A stretch of 49,750 nt of DNA from positions 1 to 49,750 of the forward strand of contig JAFGSG010000060.1 in the NCBI GenBank assembly GCA_016934735.1. Direction: 5' to 3'. Every line of letters begins with the position of its first letter. Position 1 is the stretch's first letter. The translations under genes were made by a program, and so were the position numbers. Below the pieces are notes generated by a model. The model saw only the letters and a list, made by a program, of their open reading frames with translations, made no database searches and was not told the DNA's origin. Positions 1 to 8,533 of this stretch are shown piece after piece. This DNA comes from Spirochaetota bacterium. Lineage in GTDB: Bacteria > Spirochaetota > UBA4802 > JAFGDQ01.

Positions 1-114
1 CAGATTTTTTATTGTTTACTCAAATAAAAAACCTGATTTTTACCTTAATCAGTTCCCAATGGTTACATCAATATTTAATTATTAGAGGTAACCATAATAA
101 ATTGCTAAAAAATC

Positions 115-1428
115 ATGCAGAACGAACAAGAACATAATATAATTTTAGATAGCATAGTTGACGGCGTGTTTACTATCGACATGGATTTTAAGATAACGTC
201 TATAAACCGTGCCGGAGCAGAGATACTCGGCATCAGCAAGGGAGAAGCTGTCGGAAAGTTTTGCTTTGAGATATTTCATGCAAATATTTGCGAGCATTCC
301 TGTGCACTAAAAGAAACAATAGATTCCGGTGAAAATATAATTAATAAAACTATATATATCGTCAATTCCAAAGGCGACAGAGTGCCTATTAGCGTAAGCA
401 CTGCGCTTTTAAAGAACGAAAAAGGCAATGTTATAGGAGGTGTGGAAACATTCCGCGATATAACCGATATTGAAACCCTGCGTAAGGAAATCGAAGCAAA
501 GTATTTGTTTAATGATATTGTTACAAAAAGCAAAAAGATGCTGGAACTATTCGATATTTTACCGGATATAGCGCAGAGCGACAGCTCGGTGCTCATAGAA
601 GGACCAACAGGCACAGGGAAGGAACTCATAGCAAGGGCTGTCCATTCCCAGAGCGCGCGGAATAAAAAGCCGTTCATTGCGGTCAATTGTGCTGCTGTTC
701 CGGACAATCTGCTCGAGTCCGAACTTTTCGGGTACCGGGCAGGCGCGTTCACGGACGCGAAAAAGGACAAACCCGGAAGGATCTCGCTTGCTGAAGGCGG
801 GTCGCTTTTTCTTGACGAGATCGGCGAACTCTCTCCCGCATTGCAGGTAAAGCTTTTGCGCTTTCTTCAGGAGAAGGAATACGAACCTCTCGGATCTACC
901 GGCACTGTTAAGGCAAATGTGAGAATAATCGCTGCAACAAACAAGGATATTACTGCAGGGATCGCGGAAAAATCTTTCAGGGAAGATCTTTATTACAGGC
1001 TGAACGTGATCAACATTAAACTTCAGCCGTTATCCGAACGCAGGGAGGATATTCCGCTTCTGATAAAACATTTTATTAAAAAATATAATGCTTTAAAGGG
1101 AAAGCATATTGAAGGCGTTTCGGACGAGGTTATGAATGTTCTCATGGATTATGATTATCCGGGAAACATCAGGGAACTCGAAAACATTATTGAGCACGCG
1201 TTTGTTCTATGCAGAGATGCTTACATCCTGCGCGGTCATCTCCCTCAGCATTTGCGCGGGGAAGATGTGAACGTTGCGTCTAAAATGACTTTATCCGAAA
1301 TGGAGCGTGTTTACATAAATGCGGCACTTGAAAAAAATGCAGGAAACAGATCTAAAGCTGCGGCAGACCTTGGGATTGACGCTTCCACTTTATGGAGAAA
1401 AATGAAGAAGTATAAAATTAAAGTATAA
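115..1428 (+). CDS. PAS-domain sigma-54 interaction transcriptional activator (NtrC class)
   Basis: An enhancer-binding activator that would drive RNA polymerase-sigma-54 promoters. In order: a PAS sensor (about residues 8-120), a central AAA+ domain with Walker A GPTGTGKE at about residue 163, a GAFTGA loop in the variant form GAFTDA near residue 211, Walker B SLFLDEIGEL, and a Fis-type helix-turn-helix at the C-terminus (NRSKAAADLGIDASTLWRK). There is no response-regulator receiver domain. The PAS carries a Cys-rich stretch (CFEIFHANICEHSCAL) that could bind a cofactor or sense redox state; this is inference. Length 437 aa is normal for the class. An in-frame stop at 106-108 leaves ATG 115 as the first possible start; its RBS is poor. 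I saw no convincing -24/-12 promoter nearby, so targets are unknown. Confidence 0.93.
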   Translation: MQNEQEHNIILDSIVDGVFTIDMDFKITSINRAGAEILGISKGEAVGKFCFEIFHANICEHSCALKETIDSGENIINKTIYIVNSKGDRVPISVSTALLKNEKGNVIGGVETFRDITDIETLRKEIEAKYLFNDIVTKSKKMLELFDILPDIAQSDSSVLIEGPTGTGKELIARAVHSQSARNKKPFIAVNCAAVPDNLLESELFGYRAGAFTDAKKDKPGRISLAEGGSLFLDEIGELSPALQVKLLRFLQEKEYEPLGSTGTVKANVRIIAATNKDITAGIAEKSFREDLYYRLNVINIKLQPLSERREDIPLLIKHFIKKYNALKGKHIEGVSDEVMNVLMDYDYPGNIRELENIIEHAFVLCRDAYILRGHLPQHLRGEDVNVASKMTLSEMERVYINAALEKNAGNRSKAAADLGIDASTLWRKMKKYKIKV

Positions 1429-1555
1429 AAATATTCCGAGTGCTTCTTAAAAATTTCCGACGAACAGCATTTTGTCACAAAGTTTTTGACATTATCTTTA
1501 ATGTCTTTAAGTATTTGTCCCTGCCCGAAGGAAGGTCGGTCTGCTCATAAAGCCA

Positions 1556-1791
1556 ATTAGAGCAATTGACTTTTGCTTATTCACTTTCAGATAATTGGCT
1601 AAAATTGCCAAAGATTGAAATAGATTACATAATTTTCTGCGGAATCAGGCCTTCCTGGGTAGTTTCTCTTGTTTTTAAGAGCTTTTACTTCAGGCCTGAA
1701 AGGCGCCCTCAAAAATTTTATAATCTATTTCAATCTTCAACATATCAGTGTATTATAATGATATGTACACTCAAACGTGAATCGCTCTAAT
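1556..1791. repeat. Outer inverted repeat enclosing hairpin copy 1 (MITE-like?)
   Basis: ATTAGAGCAATT at 1556-1567 is the reverse complement of AATCGCTCTAAT at 1780-1791 with one mismatch. The pair encloses the whole hairpin repeat and gives a 236-bp unit shaped like a small non-autonomous element. No target-site duplication is evident and the other hairpin copies do not have these outer ends, so this may be an independent feature. Confidence 0.35.
1611..1737. repeat. Long palindromic hairpin repeat, copy 1
   Basis: The outer arms AAGATTGAAATAGATTA (left) and TAATCTATTTCAATCTT (right) are perfect complements. Inside is an asymmetric bulge (CTGCGGAA on the left, AAGGCGCCCTCA on the right), then a second stem TCAGGCCT/AGGCCTGA and a variable loop of roughly 40 bases. 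The same architecture recurs at 12328-12452 and 29789-29916, with a relative at 44646-44731 and a half copy at 14116-14157. There is no coding capacity and no T-run, so it is not a simple terminator. Confidence 0.85.
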
Positions 1792-2043
1792 AATATCCCT
1801 TATATTATTCTGCTATATACCTGAATATAAATTATTAATTGACAAATATATAATTATGCCATAAACTAAAAAAAGTTTCACATGCAACCATTTTCGGCAT
1901 TTCCGGGTCTAACTCTCTTTTAGAATACATATTAAAATCTCTAATGCAGATTAAAAGGGATTTTGAATTGCCGGTTTCTCTTATCAGATATATCATAATT
2001 AATTTTAAAATTATTTTCAATATTAAATTCAAAGGAGGCCTGT

Positions 2044-2766
2044 ATGGCTTTGATTGAAGCAAAAAAAATAAGTAAAATTTACGAAACGGGCGAGGTTAAG
2101 GTTGAAGCACTTAAAAATATTTCATTTGATATAGAACCAGCGTCGTTTATCTCGTTCGTAGGTCCGTCAGGTAGCGGCAAAACCACACTTTTAAATATAA
2201 TCGGCTGTCTTGACAAGCCGAGTTCAGGAAGCATGTTTGTTAACGGAACAGATGTCGCTGCTCTTGACCGTGTCCGAAGCTCCATGTTCCGGGGTGAAAA
2301 CATCGGTTTTATCTTTCAGGATTTTAATCTTATCCCGGTACTCACTGTGTACGAAAACATAGAATATCCTTTGCTTATGGTGCAGAATGTCGGCGAAGAA
2401 GAGCGAAGAAAAAGGATATCGGCACTTTTAAAGGATGTAGGGATGGCGGATCAGGGCAATAAATTCCCTGATCAGATATCCGGCGGCCAGAAACAAAGGG
2501 TCGCTGTGGCACGCGCGCTCGCAGTACAGCCAAAGCTTATACTCGCGGATGAGCCTACTGCGAATCTTGATCATGCAAGCGCGTACATGGTCCTGGATAT
2601 AATGAAAAAAATGAAAAAAGAATTCCATACTACGTTTATTTTTTCCACACATGACCCGAAAATCGTAGGCGAAGCTGAAATAATTTATACGCTCGAGGAC
2701 GGGGAATTAAAAAAGAGAACAGCAGTAAAGAAATCAAAGAAAGCAAAGGGAGGAAAACATGCGTAA
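2044..2766 (+). CDS. ABC transporter ATP-binding protein, LolD/MacB type
   Basis: Cytoplasmic ATPase of a MacB/LolCDE-like mechanotransmission transporter. Walker A is GPSGSGKTT, the Q-loop lies in GFIFQDFNLIPVL, the signature is ISGGQKQRVAVARAL, and Walker B is LILADEPTANLD followed by the switch His in STHD. 240 aa with a Lys-rich tail. The start follows an AAAGGAGG RBS. The last 8 bases overlap the permease gene, so the two should be translationally coupled. With the periplasmic and beta-barrel genes downstream the natural reading is transport of a lipoprotein or other hydrophobic cargo across the envelope; the substrate is unknown. Confidence 0.93.
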   Translation: MALIEAKKISKIYETGEVKVEALKNISFDIEPASFISFVGPSGSGKTTLLNIIGCLDKPSSGSMFVNGTDVAALDRVRSSMFRGENIGFIFQDFNLIPVLTVYENIEYPLLMVQNVGEEERRKRISALLKDVGMADQGNKFPDQISGGQKQRVAVARALAVQPKLILADEPTANLDHASAYMVLDIMKKMKKEFHTTFIFSTHDPKIVGEAEIIYTLEDGELKKRTAVKKSKKAKGGKHA

Positions 2767-4030
2767 AATATTTAAAATAGCTTTCAGGAATCTTTTAAGG
2801 TACCGCAGAAGAACAGTGCTTACTTCCTCCCTTATTACCTTTGGGGTCGTAGCTGTTTTATTGTTTGTCGCTGTATCCGGATCATTCAAGAATTTAATGA
2901 TAGGACAGATAACAGATTCAATGATCGGGCATTTGCAGATTCATAAAAAAGGATATGTTTCTTCCATAGATAATCTCCCCCTTGACCTTTCTATAAACAA
3001 AGAGGGAATAAAAAAAATCGAAACAGTGTTAAAGCAGGTACCGGAAGTCGAGGCATTTTCCCCCCGCATTAAATTCGGTGGTATATACAGCAACTTCACT
3101 GAAACAACAAATATACGCCTTAACGCTGTGTACCCGGATAATGAGTTTAAAACAGTACCTCAACTTCTTTCCAGATTGTCCGACAACAGCAAAAAAACGC
3201 TGGATCCGGGGGAAATATACATACCTGAACTTCTGGCTAATTCGATGAACGTAAAACCCGGAGATATGGCAGTTATAATTGCAACAAACAAAGACGGCTC
3301 TGTTAACGGCAAGCAATTCATTGTTGCAGGAATTCTTGGAAGTGTTACGGGCCCCGGTGGACGGGACGGTTATATTCATTATGACGACGGCGTTGATGTA
3401 CTGCGGATGGAACAGGCAGAAACACACGAGATCGCTGTGAGATTGAAAAATTTCGAAGAATTGTTGAATATAGATGCTGTTCTAAGAAATAAACTGGGAC
3501 TTCCTTCAACAGGAGATAAAGCGGCTAAAGGAGATAAAGATTCCAAGGGCAGCAAGGAATCTCTTGAAGTGCATACATGGGAAGCTCTTTCGCCGTTCGT
3601 CAATATAGCCAATATGATCGATATCATGTCAATTTTTATAAAGGTTATGCTTATAGCGATAGTCATGATAAGTATAATGAATGTTATGATGATGGCGGTT
3701 TACGAGCGGATACGCGAGATCGGTACAATAGGTGCTATCGGTACATTGCCCGGGAAGATTCTCTCCATGTTTATGGTTGAAGGATTGTGCCTCGGCGTTG
3801 CAGGTTCGATATTCGGCAGCATCATAGGCTTAATCGTGATTTTCATAGTCAATACATTAGAAATTCAATTTAATTTCGGCAGGGAGGTTTTTATCATAAA
3901 TGCGTCAATCTCTGCAGGCGATTTGATCGGTATTTCCGTTATTGTTATAATTATATCTTTAATCGCAAGCTTCCAGCCTGCATTTAAGGCATCAAGAATG
4001 GAACCTATAAAAGCGCTTCGTCATGTATAA
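2759..4030 (+). CDS. ABC transporter permease, FtsX/LolC-E/MacB type
   Basis: Inner-membrane partner of the preceding ATPase. It has the expected layout: one N-terminal membrane helix (about residues 20-42), a large periplasmic domain (about 45-280), then three C-terminal helices in the FtsX-like region, with the conserved ERIREIGTIGAIG coupling segment. It ends with ASRMEPIKALRHV, as in MacB/LolE proteins. A Lys/Ser-rich insert (KAAKGDKDSKGSKES) lies in the periplasmic domain before residue 280. 423 aa is normal. Substrate not deducible. Confidence 0.92.
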   Translation: MRKIFKIAFRNLLRYRRRTVLTSSLITFGVVAVLLFVAVSGSFKNLMIGQITDSMIGHLQIHKKGYVSSIDNLPLDLSINKEGIKKIETVLKQVPEVEAFSPRIKFGGIYSNFTETTNIRLNAVYPDNEFKTVPQLLSRLSDNSKKTLDPGEIYIPELLANSMNVKPGDMAVIIATNKDGSVNGKQFIVAGILGSVTGPGGRDGYIHYDDGVDVLRMEQAETHEIAVRLKNFEELLNIDAVLRNKLGLPSTGDKAAKGDKDSKGSKESLEVHTWEALSPFVNIANMIDIMSIFIKVMLIAIVMISIMNVMMMAVYERIREIGTIGAIGTLPGKILSMFMVEGLCLGVAGSIFGSIIGLIVIFIVNTLEIQFNFGREVFIINASISAGDLIGISVIVIIISLIASFQPAFKASRMEPIKALRHV

Positions 4031-4050
4031 TAACAGGGCTTTTGCTTCGG

Positions 4051-4086
4051 CCCCCTAAGTCCTCCCTCCGGGGAATTTAGGGGGGG
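4051..4086. repeat. GC-rich palindrome between permease and periplasmic gene
   Basis: CCCCCTAA and TTAGGGGG arms enclose a C/G-rich centre (CCTCCCTCCGGGGA). It stands out against the AT-rich background and resembles small intergenic repeats seen in many environmental genomes. With no T-run it is more likely an mRNA processing or stabilising hairpin inside the operon than a terminator. Confidence 0.6.
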
Positions 4087-4151
4087 CGAGACATCAAAGA
4101 TGAATTAAATTGAGTGCCATATTAAACAAACTATTTTCACAGGAGAATATC

Positions 4152-4892
4152 ATGAAAAGAATTATCGGAATATTGTCGGTGCTGGCCGCTTTGTCTGTAT
4201 TCGATTACACCTATGCTGGGCCTAATGAAGATCTGTTAAAAGAGATAGACCGCAATCTTAATCCCGAATCGTATGAATCATACAGGAAGATAATCAACAT
4301 AGAGCCTAACGGCAAACAGAAAGAGTTCACGCTGTTTACCATAAAAAAGGGGCTGGATAAAGTAGTCGCTCTTTTTATATCGCCTGCAAGCGAAAAAGGA
4401 AGGAGTACTCTGCGGGTTGGGGAAAATATGTGGCTCTATATTCCGAATGTCGGGAAACCGGTTCGCATAACAAGTCTTCAGTCGGTTACAGGCGGAGTGT
4501 TCAACAACTCGGATATACTTTCTCTCGACTATTCCTCTGAATACAATGTAGAGAAAGTCGAAAACAAGGACGGCAATTTGCTTCTCCATCTTAAAGCTAA
4601 AACAAAATCCGTAGCCTATGACAGGATAAGAATTTCGGCAGACAAAGGGAAAAAAATGCCGGTTAAAATCGAATGTCTTACGGAAAAGAACATGTTAATA
4701 AAGACTATTTATTTTAAGAAGACTATCGATTTCGGAAACGGCATTGTAAGGCCTTCGGTAATTGAGACAGACAGCCCGTTATACAAGGGGTATAAATCAG
4801 TCATGATTTACGCGAAATTAGCGAAACGTGTTGTCAGCGATGAAATATTCACCCAGGACTATATGCCGAAAATTGAATCATTAAGGAAATGA
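4152..4892 (+). CDS. Periplasmic outer-membrane lipoprotein-sorting-like protein (LolA-like fold)
   Basis: A 246-aa secreted protein with a clear Sec signal peptide (KRIIGILSVLAALSVFDYTYA) with probable cleavage after YAG or TYA. The mature part has the pattern of the LolA-like/outer-membrane lipoprotein-sorting family: GENMWLYIPNVGKPVRI, a basic-hydrophobic half barrel, and a late VRPSVIETDSP segment. The start was placed at 4152 because AGGAGAA precedes it and the signal peptide begins there. It lies between an ABC-MacB/Lol pair and an outer-membrane barrel, with a 4-bp overlap to the next gene, so it probably chaperones the transporter's cargo through the periplasm (inference). Confidence 0.82.
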   Translation: MKRIIGILSVLAALSVFDYTYAGPNEDLLKEIDRNLNPESYESYRKIINIEPNGKQKEFTLFTIKKGLDKVVALFISPASEKGRSTLRVGENMWLYIPNVGKPVRITSLQSVTGGVFNNSDILSLDYSSEYNVEKVENKDGNLLLHLKAKTKSVAYDRIRISADKGKKMPVKIECLTEKNMLIKTIYFKKTIDFGNGIVRPSVIETDSPLYKGYKSVMIYAKLAKRVVSDEIFTQDYMPKIESLRK

Positions 4893-6193
4893 AAAAAATA
4901 ATACTTGCTTTACTGATCATCACATTATCGTCATCCTTTCTTTTTGCCGATGAAGATTATTCTTTTGACGAAAAGGAATTTCTAAATGAAATAGAAAAGA
5001 AGCCGTACCGTTTCGGCGGCTTCGTTGAACTCCGGCCGGTTGAGTCATGGCTTAATAAAGAAGGATCTCTTTACAAATTAAACTATTATGATTCGGATGT
5101 AAATTACAGAACTGAAGAGTATAATGGAAGCGTAAAAGCTGATGGAAGTATTGAATACGGTTTATTTGCTGCGTACGCAAAAGGAAGCATTGAGGGCTGG
5201 CGCGATTACAGGGGTAATGACTGGGACGCAACTCTTTATGAAGGTTACGCGTCGTTTGCTCCGTCCGATTTTTTCCGGCTTAACGCGGGCAAGGAATCGT
5301 TAAAATGGGGAAAGGGGTATGCGTGGAATCCGACAGCCTTTGTGACGCGGCCGAAGAATACCGACGATCCTGAGCTTGACCTTGAAGGATATTATCTTGC
5401 AAGATTTGAATTTATTAAAAGCTTCAGTGATCCGCTTAAAACCGTATCTTTTACTCCTGTGTTCATTCCTGTTTCAGACGACATTAATGATGATTATGCA
5501 AAGGATCAGGACTACGAGGCCGCAGCAAAAATATATCTTTTATTTTTTGATACTGATCTTGACTTCGTATATTCCTACGGCAAGACGAACAAGTCGCGTT
5601 ACGGGTTTGGTTTCTCGCGCAATATTTTGAGCAACATTGAGATACATGGTGAAGCTGCTTATTTGACTAATGTTCAGAAAGCGGAAGTGACGGGATCGAA
5701 TACTTTAAAAATGCAGAGTTCAAATGCCGGAGTTTATCTGGCAGGAGTCAGGTATCTTAACGAGCATGATACTACATTCATAGTCGAGTATTTTTATAAC
5801 AGTGCCGGCCGCAATGAAGAAGTAATGAAGGTTTTTTATACGAATATTGACGATGCTTATGATTACTATAATTCGACCGGGGATAGTACAAGGCTTAATA
5901 AGATAAAAAGCGGAGGCGGTTCTAATTCACAATCTAATCCCATGATCAATTACTCTTATATAAGGATTAGCCAGAAAGATCCGTTTGACATTCTGTATTT
6001 AACTCCTGCTATAACATGGATTTTTAATATAGACGATAAAAGCTTTTCCTTATCTCCAGAAATTGCCTATAACGGAATAACCAACCTGGATATCAGATTA
6101 AAAGCAAACTTCCTTTTCGGCAACGAATACAGCGAATTCGGCGAAAAACCCTTCTGCGCAAAAGCCGAATTGCGCTTGAGGTATTCGTTTTAA
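4889..6193 (+). CDS. Predicted outer-membrane beta-barrel protein
   Basis: 434 aa with a signal peptide (KKIILALLIITLSSSFLFA). The body is rich in alternating aromatic/polar beta strands (FGGFVELRPVESW, YGLFAAYAKGSIEGW, LNAGKESLKWGKGYAWNP) and ends in LRYSF, a C-terminal aromatic typical of BAM substrates. The LKWGKGYAW segment resembles DUF1302-like or alginate-porin-like barrels. Its start overlaps the LolA-like gene by 4 bp. It is the last gene of the Lol-like module and could be the acceptor or outlet for the exported molecule. The family assignment is general. Confidence 0.78.
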   Translation: MKKIILALLIITLSSSFLFADEDYSFDEKEFLNEIEKKPYRFGGFVELRPVESWLNKEGSLYKLNYYDSDVNYRTEEYNGSVKADGSIEYGLFAAYAKGSIEGWRDYRGNDWDATLYEGYASFAPSDFFRLNAGKESLKWGKGYAWNPTAFVTRPKNTDDPELDLEGYYLARFEFIKSFSDPLKTVSFTPVFIPVSDDINDDYAKDQDYEAAAKIYLLFFDTDLDFVYSYGKTNKSRYGFGFSRNILSNIEIHGEAAYLTNVQKAEVTGSNTLKMQSSNAGVYLAGVRYLNEHDTTFIVEYFYNSAGRNEEVMKVFYTNIDDAYDYYNSTGDSTRLNKIKSGGGSNSQSNPMINYSYIRISQKDPFDILYLTPAITWIFNIDDKSFSLSPEIAYNGITNLDIRLKANFLFGNEYSEFGEKPFCAKAELRLRYSF

Positions 6194-6358
6194 TATATTA
6201 AAGGTAGCCGTTGTTTTGTCTTTATAAGGTAGGAAATACCTTGCTATCTTGTCTATTAATGATTTCGTAAGGTAAAATCGCCCAATTCAAAAAAGAAAAT
6301 AATATGATATTATAATTATCAGTTGACTTAATATAATAGTTACCATTCATTCATAACA

Positions 6359-6377
6359 AATGAAAATAATTTTCATT
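6359..6377. promoter_or_regulatory. Fur-like operator upstream of the CoA-disulfide reductase gene
   Basis: AATGAAAAT-A-ATTTTCATT is a perfect 9-1-9 palindrome. Its core TGAAAATAATTTTCA matches the Fur box core TGATAATNATTATCA at 13 of 15 positions. A nearly identical core (TGAAAATGATTTTCA) occurs at 33090-33104 beside another promoter. A candidate -10 (TATAAT, 6405-6410) lies about 30 bases downstream and a TTGACT (6323-6328) upstream. PerR or another Fur-family protein is equally possible. Confidence 0.6.
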
Positions 6378-6465
6378 ATCAAATATTTTGTTATTATGTT
6401 TCGCTATAATATGTCTGGATTCTAATTAATAAAAAAATAATATTTTTATAAGCTAGGAGTATATC

Positions 6466-8169
6466 ATGGATAGTAAAAAAAGAATTATTGTTGTCGGTGG
6501 ATCGGCTGCCGGCCCGAAAGCTGCGGCAAGAGCGCGCAGGCTTGACGAGAATGCTGAGATAACCATCATCCAGAAATCGCCGGATCTGTCAATGGCTTCC
6601 TGCGGTTACCCGTATTATGTCGGAGGTTTTTTCGATGACCGCAATATGCTGCTGTGTACGCCTGCGGGGATTGTCAGAGATCCAAAATATTTTCAGAATG
6701 CGAAAAAAATCAATGCTTTAACAGGAACTGAAGTGACCGGCATTAACCGTAAAGAAAAAACAGTTTCAATGGTTAATATGAGTTCCGATAAAGAAGAAAA
6801 ATTAAATTACGATAAACTGATTATTGCGACCGGAGCTGTACCTAAGATGCCTCCAATCCCCGGATCTGATCTTAAAGGGATTTCAACCCTTCAGTCAATG
6901 GAGGATGCTGATTTTTTAAAAAAGATCGGAAAAGAAAAAAATATTACAAAAGCAGTGATAATCGGAGGAGGTCTGATAGGAATTGAAACATGCGAAGCCC
7001 TGGAACTCGCAGGTATTGAAATAACAGTAATTGAACTGCTGCCTCAGCTATTGACGTTTCTTGACTGGGAACTTGCGAAACTTGTAGAAAATCATGTAAA
7101 AACAAAAAACGCAAATGTAATTACAGAGAACGGAATAGCGGAATTTTTAGGTTCAAGTGGGCAGCTTACAGGCGTAAAACTGAAAAATGGCATTGAACTA
7201 CCGTGTGAACTGGCTGTGGTAGCTATCGGAGTGTCTCCAAATGTAAAACTGGCAAAAGAGGCAGGCCTTGAAATCGGAACTACGGGCGGCATAGTTGTGA
7301 GCGAATACATGCAGACATCGGATCCGGATATTTACGCGGCAGGTGACTGCGTTGAATCGTATGGTATAATAACAGGGAAAAAAGTGCACGCCCCTTATGG
7401 CGACCTTGCAAACCTTCAGGGACGTGTTGCGGGGGAAAACGCGGCTTTAGGGATAAATAAAGCTGCCAGCCCTGGTACTATTCAGACCGGCATCTGTAAA
7501 GTATTTGATTATAAAGCCGGGTCCACAGGGCTTTCGGAAAAAGCCGCCAGAGCTGCAGGATTAAGCGACATTGAAACAGTAATAAATGCGAGTACAGACA
7601 AGCCTGGATTTATGAATGGGTTTCTTCTTGTTACAAAGCTGGTAGTTGAAAGAAAAACAGGCAAAATCCTCGGAGCTCAGTGCGTTGGTCCGGGCGATGT
7701 AAGCAAACAGATAGCAATTTGGGCTATGGCGATAAAGGGAAAGCTGACTGTAGAAGATATGGTGAGTGCCGATCTCCCATATGCGCCGCCGTTTTCCCTT
7801 GCTATTGATCACAGTATTGCAGCAGCTCATATTATGCAGAACAAGCTTTCCGGACTAATGACAGGCATTTCATGTAAAGAACTAAAAGACAAACTCGATT
7901 CAGGAGAAAAGCCGTTTGTTTTAGATGTGCGCGGTCCTGATGAATTTGAACAGACTCGTTTAGGCATAGGCGAACATTTAATACCGCTTGGCGCTCTCAG
8001 GAGCCGTTTTAGAGAACTGCCGGCTGATAAAAGCGCAGAGATAATATGTTATTGTAAGATTTCTCTTAGAGGCTATGAAGCAGCCAGGGTTCTTAACGGG
8101 CATGGATGGAAAAATGTTAAAGTTATGGAAGGCGGCATAATGGCATGGCCTTACCCAAAAGAAAAATAA
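6466..8169 (+). CDS. CoA-disulfide reductase-like flavoprotein fused to a rhodanese domain
   Basis: 567 aa. N-terminal FAD site IIVVGGSAAGPKAAARARR, then MASCGYPYYVGG, whose Cys46 corresponds to the single redox Cys of CoA-disulfide reductases. NAD(P)-binding GGGLIGIETCEAL lies mid-protein and the second FAD motif is YAAGDCVE. The last ~100 residues are a rhodanese domain (VLDVRGPDEFEQ...) with a candidate catalytic Cys530 in CKISLRG. Such CoADR-Rhd fusions reduce CoA disulfides, CoA persulfides or polysulfide with NAD(P)H. It is followed by a terminator, so it is probably monocistronic, and a Fur-like box precedes it. Together with the SQR-like gene it points to handling of reduced sulfur and peroxide stress in an anaerobe. 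Confidence 0.93.
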   Translation: MDSKKRIIVVGGSAAGPKAAARARRLDENAEITIIQKSPDLSMASCGYPYYVGGFFDDRNMLLCTPAGIVRDPKYFQNAKKINALTGTEVTGINRKEKTVSMVNMSSDKEEKLNYDKLIIATGAVPKMPPIPGSDLKGISTLQSMEDADFLKKIGKEKNITKAVIIGGGLIGIETCEALELAGIEITVIELLPQLLTFLDWELAKLVENHVKTKNANVITENGIAEFLGSSGQLTGVKLKNGIELPCELAVVAIGVSPNVKLAKEAGLEIGTTGGIVVSEYMQTSDPDIYAAGDCVESYGIITGKKVHAPYGDLANLQGRVAGENAALGINKAASPGTIQTGICKVFDYKAGSTGLSEKAARAAGLSDIETVINASTDKPGFMNGFLLVTKLVVERKTGKILGAQCVGPGDVSKQIAIWAMAIKGKLTVEDMVSADLPYAPPFSLAIDHSIAAAHIMQNKLSGLMTGISCKELKDKLDSGEKPFVLDVRGPDEFEQTRLGIGEHLIPLGALRSRFRELPADKSAEIICYCKISLRGYEAARVLNGHGWKNVKVMEGGIMAWPYPKEK

Positions 8170-8190
8170 TTTTTTCAGGAATTATATTTT

Positions 8191-8227
8191 ATCCTCCTGT
8201 GTTGAACAGAAACGGGAGGATTTTTTT
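8191..8227 (+). terminator. Rho-independent terminator
   Basis: TCCTCC/GGAGGA stem (8192-8197 with 8215-8220) followed by seven Ts, 22 bases after the CoA-disulfide reductase stop. Confidence 0.8.
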
Positions 8228-8533
8228 AGCAGTAAAATTCTGCCCGAATTGCGGGGAATAAATCCTAAAGAAACTATAAGAAAATAAAATTTGATTTAAA
8301 AATTTTATTTCAATATATCGCTGCACAAAGAGTTGTGGCTAATAAGCTGATTAAGTTTGCAACAGAGGTTTTGAGACGTACTCTTATAATTTGACGCAAA
8401 TAGAATTGATTGATGTATTTAATATCAGTATTTCAGACAATTGCATTATTGCTTAAAAGATATTTGACAAAACATACTGAGATGGAGAATAAGAATCATT
8501 TTAAAATAAAGGATTCAATAAATAATTAAAAAT
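8228..8533. other. Intergenic spacer
   Basis: AT-rich, no gene. A TTGACA at 8464-8469 could be a -35 for the SQR-like gene but the -10 is weak. Nothing else seen. Confidence 0.4.

Larger units (their letters stand above)
1429..2043. other. Intergenic region with nested inverted repeats
   Basis: 615 bases without a credible gene between the activator and the ABC operon. It holds the long hairpin repeat at 1611-1737 and an outer 12-bp inverted repeat (1556-1567 with 1780-1791). Smaller dyads are AGCCAATTA/TAATTGGCT at 1551-1559/1592-1600 and ACATATCA/TGATATGT just after the hairpin. Short open frames here overlap the repeat and lack RBSs. A strong RBS (AAAGGAGG) sits just before 2044. Confidence 0.6.

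Noticed and set aside
1566..1790. 74-codon frame over hairpin copy 1
   Set aside because: It is the reading of a palindromic repeat, has no RBS and no protein-like composition.
1429..2043. Sigma-54 (-24/-12) promoter for the Lol-like operon
   Set aside because: No TGGC-N8-TTGC arrangement seen, despite the adjacent sigma-54 activator.
8228..8260. Reading KFCPNCGE just after the terminator, a zinc-ribbon-like fragment
   Set aside because: Only about 20 codons, mostly inside the terminator hairpin, without RBS; likely chance.
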